From positions 1 to 6,886 of the forward strand of contig JAIPAN010000058.1 of assembly GCA_021740025.1 (NCBI GenBank): a DNA stretch of 6,886 nt, written 5' to 3'. Within the stretch, counting starts at the first letter, position 1, and each line of letters starts with the position of its first letter. The translations under genes and the position numbers were made by a program. This document shows, piece after piece, positions 1 to 5,870 of the stretch. Below the pieces are notes generated by a model. That model worked only from the letters and a program-made list of their open reading frames with translations, ran no database searches and had not been told where the DNA came from. This DNA is from Sphingobacteriaceae bacterium (GTDB lineage: Bacteria; Bacteroidota; Bacteroidia; Sphingobacteriales; Sphingobacteriaceae).

Positions 1-1
1 T

Positions 2-415
2 AATGCCATTCAAGAACGCCTAAATGCCTTTACCGCTAGTTGGGAGGCGCATGGAAAAGTCCTGAAAGCATCCGCAGAAATTAAATACACTCGATTTATC
101 ATTTTTATAGTAGATGAGACACAAGCCTCGGTAACAGGTTGCTCTATAGATAAATCGGTAGCTGTACTTAAAACCATAGAACAGGAGTTTAATTTGAGTC
201 TTTTCGATCGGATGCAAGTGGCTTACCGTAACGAACATGGCATTCAGGTGTGTAGTAAAGCTACCTTTGAAAATTTAATAGCAAAAGGCTTGGTAACTGA
301 AAACACCGTGGTATTTAACAATTTGGTGCAAAACTATGTAGCCTTACAAAACGCATGGGAAATACCAGCCAAAGAAAGCTGGCACAGTCAATTATTCAGT
401 AAAAGTCTTTCTTAA
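2..415 (+). CDS. Conserved Bacteroidota protein, family often mislabelled 'ABC transporter ATPase' (3' part)
   Basis: The frame is open from the first bases of the window to a TAA at 413-415, giving 137 visible residues; the start lies upstream. The protein reads as a small soluble alpha/beta protein. A central segment runs YTRFIIFIVDETQASVTGCS, followed by IDKSVAVLKTIEQEF, LFDRM, VFNNLV and a C-terminal WEIPAKESWHSQLF. I recognise the 'VD-TQ-(A)TGCSID' and 'W-(V/I)PA-(E/D)SWHS' blocks from a roughly 160-residue Bacteroidota family, so about 25 residues are probably missing. Databases often call this family 'ABC transporter ATPase', but no Walker A, Walker B or ABC signature is visible in this stretch, so the name is unsupported and the function is unknown. 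An internal ATG at 194 is not the start, because conserved sequence continues upstream of it. The gene converges on mtgA with a 4-base overlap and no room for a terminator. Confidence 0.72.
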   Translation, partial: NAIQERLNAFTASWEAHGKVLKASAEIKYTRFIIFIVDETQASVTGCSIDKSVAVLKTIEQEFNLSLFDRMQVAYRNEHGIQVCSKATFENLIAKGLVTENTVVFNNLVQNYVALQNAWEIPAKESWHSQLFSKSLS

Positions 416-1083
416 TTTAAGGGCACATTCCGCAACCTTCGCATATTGCGTAATATAAGCGCTTGGCGAAAGTACACCTTCGCATTTGGTTTTGCCGGAC
501 TCCAACGCAAGGGATTGGGTAATACCGCAACCAACATAGCCGCTTGTCCTTTAGATAAACTCTGGGCCGATTTGCCGTAATAGGCTTGGGTAGCCGCCTC
601 GGCACCATAAATGCCGTCGCCCATTTCAATTACATTTAAATAAACCTCTAGGGTGCGTTGCTTAGACCAAAGCACTTCTATCAATACGGTAAAATAGGCT
701 TCAAAACCTTTACGCACCCACGAACGGCCGGGCCATAAAAATACATTTTTGGCCGTTTGTTGCGTAATGGTACTTCCTCCGCTTACCCTACGGCCCCGTT
801 GATTTTTCTCGTAAGCCCGTTGAATGGCCTTAAAATCGAAACCCCAATGATTCATAAATCCGGCATCCTCACCAGCCAAAGCGGCTGTTTTTAAATTTGT
901 CGACAACTCATCGTAGCTAAGCCATTTGCGCTCCATTTTAAACGATTTACCATCCGACTGGCGCTCCATGCTCCGCTGCACCATCAACCAGGTTATGGGC
1001 GGGTTTACAAAGCGATACAAAAGCACCCAAGCACTAGTAAGGATAAGAAAACTGAAAATAATTTTTTTTAGGATACTAAACAT
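412..1083 (-). CDS. mtgA: Monofunctional biosynthetic peptidoglycan glycosyltransferase (GT51)
   Basis: The 223-residue product polymerises lipid II into glycan strands at the outer face of the inner membrane and has no transpeptidase domain. A hydrophobic N-terminal helix (about residues 5-24) follows a short basic start and should be a signal anchor. The GT51 motifs appear in order. EDAGFMNHWG at 72-81 carries the presumed catalytic Glu72. GGSTITQQTAKN is at 102-113. RKGFE at 124-128 is the usual site of the second essential Glu (Glu128). KQRTLEVYLN at 141-150 is followed by GDGIYGAEAA and then by LPNP near 188-191. The length matches the stand-alone MtgA family (about 220-240), and no penicillin-binding domain follows. 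The ATG at 1083 is the only start between the upstream in-frame stop at 1117-1119 and the anchor helix. Upstream lies the terminator of the ribosomal operon, so mtgA probably has its own promoter. Minus-strand TACTTTAG at 1110-1103 is a one-mismatch -7 candidate without a clear -33 box. Confidence 0.95.
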   Translation of the reverse strand: MFSILKKIIFSFLILTSAWVLLYRFVNPPITWLMVQRSMERQSDGKSFKMERKWLSYDELSTNLKTAALAGEDAGFMNHWGFDFKAIQRAYEKNQRGRRVSGGSTITQQTAKNVFLWPGRSWVRKGFEAYFTVLIEVLWSKQRTLEVYLNVIEMGDGIYGAEAATQAYYGKSAQSLSKGQAAMLVAVLPNPLRWSPAKPNAKVYFRQALILRNMRRLRNVPLN

Positions 1084-1126
1084 GGACTCGGGTTTGGATG
1101 TACTAAAGTAGAAATTCTAGGAGCAT

Positions 1127-1158
1127 AAAAAAAGCGTTCCGAATAATCGGAACGCTTT
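1127..1158 (-). terminator. Rho-independent terminator of the rpsF-rpsR-rplI operon
   Basis: A perfect 12-bp inverted repeat (AAAGCGTTCCGA at 1131-1142, its complement at 1147-1158) encloses a 4-nt loop. On the minus strand it is followed by seven U's (1133-1127). It starts 23 nt after the rplI stop and lies before mtgA, so it should end the ribosomal-protein transcript and insulate mtgA. The plus strand has no comparable T tract immediately after the stem, so the terminator works mainly on the minus strand. Confidence 0.93.
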
Positions 1159-1180
1159 GGTATTTTTTGTTGAGTAAACC

Positions 1181-1624
1181 TTACTCGGCAACTACTTCGA
1201 AAGCAACTTGAACTTTCACTTCTTTGTGTAAGTTTAAGTTTACCAAGTATTCACCAACTTCTTTCGGATCAGTTTCGAACGTAATTCTACGACGATCTAC
1301 CTCAAAGCCTGCTTTTTTCAAAGCATCGGCAATTTGAATGGTATTTACAGAACCGAAGATTTTACCGGTTTCGCCCGCTTTTGCACCAATAGATAATTTA
1401 ACTCCGTCCAAACGAGTAGCAATTGCTTCTGCGTCTTTCTTGATTTTATCTTGTTTAAAAGCAGCTTGTTTTAAGTTTTCAGACAATACTTTCTTTGCAG
1501 ACTCGGTTGCCAACATTCCATATCCCTTAGGAATTAAGAAGTTACGGCCATAACCGGGTTTTACATTTACGATATCGTCTTTTTCGCCAAGATTTTTAAT
1601 ATCCTGTTTTAAGATAATTTCCAT
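1181..1624 (-). CDS. rplI: 50S ribosomal protein bL9
   Basis: The 147-residue product is bL9, which binds 23S rRNA near the L1 stalk and reaches out over the 30S side; it is linked to translational fidelity. The N-terminal domain (about 1-50) carries the family signature: MEIILKQDIKNLGEKDDIVNV, then GYGRNFLIPKGYG with the rRNA-binding Gly, Asn and Lys positions. A long charged connecting helix follows (about 42-78, rich in Lys, Glu and Ala). The C-terminal domain begins around GAKAGETGKIFGSV (about 80-93). The length is almost exactly the bacterial norm (148-150). It is the last gene of the operon, 16 nt after the rpsR stop. A G-run AGGGGG (1639-1634) sits 9 nt before the ATG and could pair with the anti-SD through one G-U wobble. 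A strong terminator follows the gene. Confidence 0.98.
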   Translation of the reverse strand: MEIILKQDIKNLGEKDDIVNVKPGYGRNFLIPKGYGMLATESAKKVLSENLKQAAFKQDKIKKDAEAIATRLDGVKLSIGAKAGETGKIFGSVNTIQIADALKKAGFEVDRRRITFETDPKEVGEYLVNLNLHKEVKVQVAFEVVAE

Positions 1625-1640
1625 TTCGTGTGTCCCCCTG

Positions 1641-1904
1641 TTATTTTAATGAGTCTGTAACATATGGTAACAAGCCGATGTGACGAGCACGTTTAACAGC
1701 TTGAGCTACTTTACGTTGAAATTTTAACGAGGTACCGGTTAAACGGCGTGGTAATAATTTACCTTGATCGTTAATAAATTTCAATAAGAAGTTAGCGTCT
1801 TTGTAATCGATATACTGAATTCCGTTCTTTTTAAAACGGCAGTATTTCTTACGATTATCCTCCACTTTAGGAGAAGTAACGTATTGAATTTGCTCTTTAG
1901 CCAT
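1641..1904 (-). CDS. rpsR: 30S ribosomal protein bS18
   Basis: The 87-residue product is bS18, which forms a heterodimer with bS6 on the 30S platform next to the 3' end of 16S rRNA. The conserved core is visible: [17 protein letters not shown] (about 20-36), [20 protein letters not shown] (about 50-69) and a basic [12 protein letters not shown] tail (72-83). The length is normal. The start overlaps the 3' end of rpsF by 8 bases, and this ATG gives the full family N-terminus. It is preceded by AGGAGG (1919-1914) with a 9-nt spacer, a strong Shine-Dalgarno sequence, which is exceptional because Bacteroidota genes generally lack one. In published work on this phylum, bS18, bS6 and bS21 sequester the anti-SD. 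The site is therefore a plausible autoregulatory element rather than an ordinary ribosome-binding site. Confidence 0.98.
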   Translation of the reverse strand: MAKEQIQYVTSPKVEDNRKKYCRFKKNGIQYIDYKDANFLLKFINDQGKLLPRRLTGTSLKFQRKVAQAVKRARHIGLLPYVTDSLK

Positions 1905-2271
1905 TGCTTACTTCCTCCTCTACTTTTTCAGTTTTCTTTTTATTGAAGGCACCACTGCGTTTTTTCTCGTTGTACGCAATAGCATGTTTATCTAAAGCGG
2001 TAGTTAAGAAACGCATAACACGCTCATCACGCTTAAATTCAACCTCCAGTTTGTTAATAAATTCACCCGGAGCCTTAAATTCAGTTAGGTGGTAATACCC
2101 AGTTGTTTTCTTTTGAATTGGGTATGCAAGTTTTTTCAAACCCCAATTATCCTCTTGGATAATTTCGGCTCCATTATCTTTTAAAAGCTTGGTAAATTTG
2201 GCAATAGCCTCCTTAGCAGCTTCTTCAGATAACAACGGGGTAAGAATAATTACGGTTTCGTACTGTTGCAT
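1897..2271 (-). CDS. rpsF: 30S ribosomal protein bS6
   Basis: The 124-residue product is bS6, which binds 16S rRNA on the platform as a dimer with bS18. The ferredoxin-like fold is recognisable from [17 protein letters not shown] at the N-terminus, the [15 protein letters not shown] segment (about 42-56) and [19 protein letters not shown] followed by [11 protein letters not shown] (about 58-90). A charged tail with Lys-rich and Glu-rich stretches extends past about residue 100, giving a protein slightly longer than the shortest homologues. The last codons contain the rpsR Shine-Dalgarno site, and the gene ends 8 bases inside rpsR, so the two are probably translationally linked. The start follows an A-rich leader (a run of eight A's ending 6 nt before the ATG) with no SD. 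This is the first gene of the rpsF-rpsR-rplI operon, with a promoter at 2312-2342. Confidence 0.98.
   Translation of the reverse strand: MQQYETVIILTPLLSEEAAKEAIAKFTKLLKDNGAEIIQEDNWGLKKLAYPIQKKTTGYYHLTEFKAPGEFINKLEVEFKRDERVMRFLTTALDKHAIAYNEKKRSGAFNKKKTEKVEEEVSNG
1905..1920 (-). promoter_or_regulatory. Strong Shine-Dalgarno site of rpsR, inside the rpsF coding end
   Basis: The minus strand reads GAGGAGGAAGTAAGCA directly before the rpsR ATG. AGGAGG (1919-1914) is a six-base Watson-Crick complement to the CCUCCU of a canonical 16S tail, and the preceding G could add a wobble pair. The spacer is 9 nt. The same bases encode a run of three Glu and a Val near the bS6 C-terminus. The other well-defined starts in the window (rpsF, icd, the membrane-protein genes) have A-rich or featureless leaders, so this site stands out. 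Confidence 0.88.
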
Positions 2272-2311
2272 AAATGTTTTTTTTAATAATCCGCTCTTTT
2301 TAAGCGGGACG

Positions 2312-2342
2312 CAAATTTAGAGATTATTTCCATAAAATCAAA
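2312..2342 (-). promoter_or_regulatory. Promoter of the rpsF-rpsR-rplI operon (Bacteroidota -33/-7 type)
   Basis: On the minus strand TTTG (2342-2339) is followed after 19 nt by TAAATTTG (2319-2312), an exact match to the Bacteroidota -7 consensus TAnnTTTG with a -33 box at the usual distance. Transcription should start near 2305-2308, leaving a leader of about 35 nt. That leader begins with a small hairpin (CCGCT/AGCGG arms at 2307-2303 and 2295-2291) and ends in an A-rich stretch before the rpsF ATG. Confidence 0.75.
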
Positions 2343-2378
2343 TAATTGGCTGGCTTTTATGCGCAAAACACCGCATAG

Positions 2379-2419
2379 AAAAAAAAGCGGCGAAGTTTTG
2401 GGAACCTCTGCCGCTTTTT
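2379..2419 (-). terminator. Orphan intrinsic terminator hairpin in the rpsF-dnaX spacer
   Basis: Arms AAAAAGCGGC (2382-2391) and GCCGCTTTTT (2410-2419) form a 10-bp stem. Read on the minus strand, the interior folds further: GAGGUU pairs with AACUUC (one G-U pair) around a CCCAA loop, with one bulged A, and eight U's follow. On the plus strand the G-U becomes an A-C mismatch and the T tract is only five long. The structure therefore favours a minus-strand terminator, although no minus-strand gene is evident between it and dnaX. It could end an unannotated RNA, or shield the rpsF promoter from antisense transcription. Confidence 0.7.
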
Positions 2420-2659
2420 AACACACCAAATTGAAACATTAGAAATATTAAAACCTATTAACTAAGTTTAATATTATGGTACTAAGTTGCGGCATTCTGC
2501 AAATCTCTCCTATGAAAAAACGACTAACGGCAGCTTTTAGTAGACGAACGAACATAATATCCGACAAACGGTAGTTTACAAACTAAACATACTGGAGCAC
2601 TCAACTGCAAATTGGGGAAATTTTTGTAGAACCAAGATCTTATGGCTAATTTAGGAGCG

Positions 2660-4483
2660 ATGGATAATTTTATCGTTTCAGCACGAAAATACCGCCCAGT
2701 AACCTTTGAGAGCGTGGTTGGCCAAAACCACATTACCAATACGCTTAAAAATGCAATAAAAACCAATCAGTTGGCACAAGCTTTTTTGTTTTGTGGGCCA
2801 CGTGGTGTGGGTAAAACCACCTGTGCACGTATTTTGGCTAAAACCATCAATTGCCAGCAAAGCGGCCAATCGGCAGAGCCTTGTGGTACCTGTGAATCGT
2901 GCCAATCGTTTCAAAATGGCACTTCGTTTAGCATTCACGAATTAGATGCGGCTTCAAACAACTCGGTAGAAGATATTCGTAACCTGACCGAACAAGTACG
3001 CATCCCGCCACAAACTGGCAAATACAAAATATATATAATAGATGAGGTGCACATGCTCTCATCGGCTGCTTTTAATGCCTTTTTAAAAACACTGGAGGAA
3101 CCACCACCCTACGCCATTTTTATTTTAGCCACTACCGAAAAACATAAAATCATTCCAACCATTTTATCGCGATGCCAAATTTTTGATTTTAACCGCATTA
3201 AGGTGGAAGATATGGCCCAGCATTTGGCAGCTATTGCACAAAAAGAGGGTATCGAATTCGAGGCAGAGGGCTTACACATTATTGCACAAAAAGCCGATGG
3301 CGGTTTGCGTGATGCCTTATCGATGTTCGATCAATTGGCAAGTTTTTCTAACCGAAACATCAGTTATAAAGCGGTTATTGAAAACCTAAATATTTTAGAC
3401 TATGATTACTATTTTCAGCTAGCTGAAGCACTTTTAGCACAACAAGCTGCCAAATCTCTTTTAATTTTTGATGAAATTTTAAACAAAGGATTTGATGGCA
3501 ACCATTTTATTATTGGTTTGGCTAGTCATTTCCGCAATTTATTGGTAGCGCAAGACCCCAGCACCACACAGTTATTAGAGGTAAGTGAAGGCATACGTAC
3601 CAAATACCTGGCGCAAACGCAACAAACTACAGCCTCATTCTTGGTATCGGCACTTTCTGTTGCCAACCAATGCGATTTAAACTACCGAAGCAGCAAAAAC
3701 CAACGTCTGCAAGTAGAATTAGCTCTTATTAAGTTGGCTCACCTACCATCGGTTTTAAACCTAAGCAGCTTCCCCGAAACCGAGGAAGTAAAAAAAAAAC
3801 AAGTTGAGCCCGTTACTGTAGCTGAAACACCTATTTCTATCCTTCAAAAGCAAGAAATAGTTGCCGAAAAAGTAGAAATAGCCCCTGCAGCAACCGCTCC
3901 AGAACCGGTAGTGGAAGAAAGCCCAATACCCGAGCAGGCCCCTAAACCCGAAGTTGTTGCTGAAATACCAAGCCGAACGCCTAGTATAGCGCCGGAAGTA
4001 GCTACTAGTATTAATTTAGTGGCACCTAGCACGCTTATACCCAACCTAAACGAATGGGCAAGTGCAGCGGTGCTTGAAGAGAAAAAACCCGAATACTTAA
4101 CTGGCAATAGTGCCGAAAGTGTAACGCAAGAAATGTTGCTTAACCGCTGGAGAACCTATTGCGAACAGGTTAAAAAAGACGGAAAAATTAATTTGTTTAC
4201 GCTGCTTAACAGCGGCAACCCAACGCTTAGCGATGGGCATCTTATTGAGTTTACCCTAGAAAACAAAATTCAAGAAGAGCTGTTGCTCCACGAACGGGTA
4301 GATTTATTAAACTTTTTACGAACCGATCTCAATAATTTCCAACTAGAGCTAAAAACGATTGTTGCCGAACAAACAGAAGGTAAGCGATTGTATACCAGTA
4401 CCGAAAAGTACGAATATATGGTAGAGAAAAATCCGGCAGTAGAAGAGTTTCGCAAAACCTTTAACCTCGATTTAGAGCTCTAA
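2660..4483 (+). CDS. dnaX: DNA polymerase III subunits gamma and tau
   Basis: The 607-residue product is the ATPase of the clamp loader, which opens and loads the beta clamp and, as tau, tethers the polymerase cores. The N-terminus MDNFIVSARKYRP is the family's usual beginning, so I chose ATG 2660; the in-frame ATG at 2642 would add six unconserved residues. AAA+ features follow in order. Walker A GPRGVGKT is at 46-53. A four-Cys zinc module is at C65, C75, C78 and C81. Walker B IIDEVH is at 126-131, the SRC motif at 170-172, and sensor 2 GGLRDA at 214-219. The collar domain follows to about 365. Residues about 381-490 form a Pro, Glu, Val and Ala-rich linker, and about 491-607 form a folded tail ending EEFRKTFNLDLEL, as in other Bacteroidota. 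At the collar-linker boundary lies an A10 run (3790-3799) that may produce a short gamma form. The gene stands alone, with icd 60 bp downstream under its own promoter. Confidence 0.97.
   Translation: MDNFIVSARKYRPVTFESVVGQNHITNTLKNAIKTNQLAQAFLFCGPRGVGKTTCARILAKTINCQQSGQSAEPCGTCESCQSFQNGTSFSIHELDAASNNSVEDIRNLTEQVRIPPQTGKYKIYIIDEVHMLSSAAFNAFLKTLEEPPPYAIFILATTEKHKIIPTILSRCQIFDFNRIKVEDMAQHLAAIAQKEGIEFEAEGLHIIAQKADGGLRDALSMFDQLASFSNRNISYKAVIENLNILDYDYYFQLAEALLAQQAAKSLLIFDEILNKGFDGNHFIIGLASHFRNLLVAQDPSTTQLLEVSEGIRTKYLAQTQQTTASFLVSALSVANQCDLNYRSSKNQRLQVELALIKLAHLPSVLNLSSFPETEEVKKKQVEPVTVAETPISILQKQEIVAEKVEIAPAATAPEPVVEESPIPEQAPKPEVVAEIPSRTPSIAPEVATSINLVAPSTLIPNLNEWASAAVLEEKKPEYLTGNSAESVTQEMLLNRWRTYCEQVKKDGKINLFTLLNSGNPTLSDGHLIEFTLENKIQEELLLHERVDLLNFLRTDLNNFQLELKTIVAEQTEGKRLYTSTEKYEYMVEKNPAVEEFRKTFNLDLEL
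3790..3807 (+). promoter_or_regulatory. Candidate slippage site for a gamma form of DnaX (A10 run plus -1 stop)
   Basis: Ten consecutive A's (3790-3799) are read GTA AAA AAA AAA CAA, including an A AAA AAA heptamer in the right phase for -1 slippage. A -1 shift, or one extra A in the mRNA, reaches TGA at 3805-3807 after two codons. A +1 shift, or one lost A, reaches TAG at 3819-3821. Either outcome ends the protein near residue 382-388, just after the clamp-loader core, as expected for gamma. E. coli makes gamma by -1 frameshifting, and Thermus makes it by transcriptional slippage on an A run. Here it is inferred. Confidence 0.6.
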
Positions 4484-4484
4484 A

Positions 4485-4514
4485 TTTAGCCTTTACACAA
4501 TTTTTATATCTTTG
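4485..4514 (+). promoter_or_regulatory. Promoter of icd
   Basis: TATCTTTG (4507-4514) matches TAnnTTTG exactly. A weak -33 resemblance, TTTAG at 4485-4489, lies 17 nt upstream, only a base or two after the dnaX stop. Transcription would begin around 4519-4521, giving a leader of about 24 nt that contains a run of seven A's and no Shine-Dalgarno sequence. icd is therefore probably not dependent on dnaX transcription. Confidence 0.7.
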
Positions 4515-4543
4515 CCGCAAGCAAAAAAACACGTTACATCCTC

Positions 4544-5776
4544 ATGAGCATACAAAAAATTAAAGTAGCCAACCCAGTTGTAGAACTAGATGGCGACGAA
4601 ATGACCCGCATTATTTGGAAATTCATTAAAGATAAATTGATTTTCCCTTACCTAGACCTAGACATTAAATACTATGATTTAGGCATGGAATACCGCGACG
4701 AAACCAACGACCAAGTAACCATTGATGCCGCTAACGCCATTAAACAATATGGAGTAGGTATTAAATGTGCTACCATTACGCCCGATGAGGCTCGTGTAAA
4801 AGAGTTCAACCTAAAACAAATGTGGAAATCGCCAAACGGCACCATCCGTAATATTTTAGATGGTACCGTATTCCGCGAACCCATTGTAATGAGCAATGTA
4901 CCTCGTTTGGTACCCAACTGGACCGCTCCTATTTGCATTGGCCGTCATGCTTTTGGCGACCAATACCGTGCTACCGATTTTGTAACCAAAGGAAAAGGGA
5001 AATTAACCGTGAAATTTGAAGGTGAAGACGGTACGGTGCAAGAATTTGAAGTATACAATTTTAAAGGCGATGGCGTGGCCATGGCTATGTATAATACCGA
5101 CGAGTCTATCCGTGGTTTTGCTCATGCTTGCTTTAACCAGGCATTGATGAAAAAATGGCCTTTATATTTATCTACCAAAAACACCATCTTAAAAAAATAC
5201 GATGGCCGTTTTAAAGATATTTTCGAAGAAATTTACCAAGCAGATTACAAAGCAAAATTTGAACAAAACGGCTTGGTTTACGAACACCGCCTTATTGACG
5301 ACATGGTGGCTTCTGCCCTAAAATGGCATGGCAACTTTGTATGGGCCTGTAAAAACTACGACGGCGACGTGCAATCGGATACTGTTGCACAAGGCTTTGG
5401 CTCTTTGGGCTTAATGACTTCTACCTTGGTTACACCCGATGGAAAAACCATGGAGGCCGAAGCTGCTCACGGCACCGTTACCCGCCACTACCGCGACCAT
5501 CAAGCCGGAAAACCAACTTCTACCAACCCTATTGCTTCTATTTTCGCATGGACCAGAGGCTTGGAATTCCGTGGCATTTTAGATAACAACACCGAATTGG
5601 TAAACTTCTGCAAAACCTTAGAGCAGGTTTGCGTAGAAACTGTAGAAAGTGGCAAAATGACCAAAGATTTAGCCGTAAACATTCACGGAAACAAAGTAAA
5701 CCACGGCGAACATTATTTGTATACCGAAGAGTTTTTAGAAGCCATTAATAGCAATTTGCAAGCTAAATTGGCCTAA
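4544..5776 (+). CDS. icd: Isocitrate dehydrogenase (NADP+), eukaryote-like homodimeric type
   Basis: The 410-residue enzyme oxidatively decarboxylates isocitrate to 2-oxoglutarate with reduction of NADP+ (EC 1.1.1.42) in the cytosolic TCA cycle. The sequence closely resembles mitochondrial and cytosolic eukaryotic IDH rather than E. coli Icd. It has GDEMTRIIW near the start, [11 protein letters not shown] (75-85), [11 protein letters not shown] (95-105) and [13 protein letters not shown] (133-145). Further on are [16 protein letters not shown] (210-225), [10 protein letters not shown] (246-255), [11 protein letters not shown] (269-279) and [13 protein letters not shown] (305-317). Substrate-binding Arg102, Arg111 and Arg134 correspond to human IDH1 Arg100, Arg109 and Arg132. 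Tyr141, Lys212, Asp252, Asp275 and Asp279 supply the catalytic and metal ligands. The length matches the family (about 405-415). NADP preference is inferred from family membership. The ATG at 4544 gives the expected N-terminus. The gene is monocistronic, flanked by its own promoter and terminator. Confidence 0.97.
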   Translation: MSIQKIKVANPVVELDGDEMTRIIWKFIKDKLIFPYLDLDIKYYDLGMEYRDETNDQVTIDAANAIKQYGVGIKCATITPDEARVKEFNLKQMWKSPNGTIRNILDGTVFREPIVMSNVPRLVPNWTAPICIGRHAFGDQYRATDFVTKGKGKLTVKFEGEDGTVQEFEVYNFKGDGVAMAMYNTDESIRGFAHACFNQALMKKWPLYLSTKNTILKKYDGRFKDIFEEIYQADYKAKFEQNGLVYEHRLIDDMVASALKWHGNFVWACKNYDGDVQSDTVAQGFGSLGLMTSTLVTPDGKTMEAEAAHGTVTRHYRDHQAGKPTSTNPIASIFAWTRGLEFRGILDNNTELVNFCKTLEQVCVETVESGKMTKDLAVNIHGNKVNHGEHYLYTEEFLEAINSNLQAKLA

Positions 5777-5795
5777 TTAAACTTCTCTAACCTTT

Positions 5796-5826
5796 AAAAG
5801 CCTCCAAAAATTGGGGGCTTTTTTTT
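5796..5826 (+). terminator. Rho-independent terminator of icd
   Basis: AAAAGCCTCC (5796-5805) pairs with GGGGGCTTTT (5813-5822) over 10 bp with one G-U pair around a 7-nt loop, and eight T's (5819-5826) close the structure. It starts 20 nt after the icd stop codon. The T tract nearly touches the region that would form the -33 box of the next gene. Confidence 0.92.
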
Positions 5827-5858
5827 GGATCAAATTATAGGTTTAAACAATTATTTTG
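5824..5858 (+). promoter_or_regulatory. Possible promoter of the YwaF-like gene
   Basis: TTATTTTG (5851-5858) differs from TAnnTTTG at one position. A TTTG (5824-5827) lies 23 nt upstream, at the long end of the usual spacing and inside the end of the icd terminator. Transcription would start only a few bases before ATG 5871, giving a very short leader. The call rests on position and a one-mismatch match only. Confidence 0.4.
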
Positions 5859-5870
5859 TATTTTCAATTG

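Larger units (their letters stand above)
2272..2659. other. Divergent intergenic spacer between rpsF (-) and dnaX (+)
   Basis: This 388-bp stretch carries the rpsF promoter and leader (about 2272-2342), the orphan terminator hairpin (2379-2419) and about 240 bp with no recognisable gene. In that remainder I see an imperfect direct repeat (2521-2536 and 2562-2577, 13 of 16 bases alike), a repeated ACTAAGTT (2461 and 2481), and a one-mismatch -7 candidate for dnaX, AATTTTTG at 2619-2626, without a clear -33 box. A 20-codon ORF at 2512-2574 has no supporting evidence. Confidence 0.6.

Noticed and set aside
1338..1553. Plus-strand ORF inside rplI, with similar ones in rpsF and icd
   Set aside because: These are shadows of strongly conserved genes on the opposite strand, with no independent signals.
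2512..2574. 20-codon ORF (MKKRLTAAFSRR...) in the rpsF-dnaX spacer
   Set aside because: It is too short, has no clear promoter or leader, and reads on the plus strand, opposite to the favoured terminator direction.
2642..2659. Upstream ATG for dnaX adding six residues
   Set aside because: Homologues begin at M-x-N/H-F-(I/V)-V-S-A-R-K-Y-R-P, and the extra residues (MANLGA) are not part of the family. It cannot be excluded from sequence alone.
2524..2766. Minus-strand 80-codon ORF overlapping the start of dnaX, upstream of the orphan terminator
   Set aside because: It is mostly antisense to the conserved DnaX N-terminus and resembles no family. The terminator position is notable, but an RNA is a better hypothesis than this protein.
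3844..4107. Minus-strand 87-codon ORF rich in Ala, Ser, Gly and Thr
   Set aside because: It is the antisense shadow of the Pro/Glu/Ala/Val-rich linker of DnaX; its bias follows from the sense codons.
5856..5870. TTG start extending the YwaF-like protein by five residues
   Set aside because: It overlaps the probable -7 box, and ATG 5871 gives a normal N-terminus.
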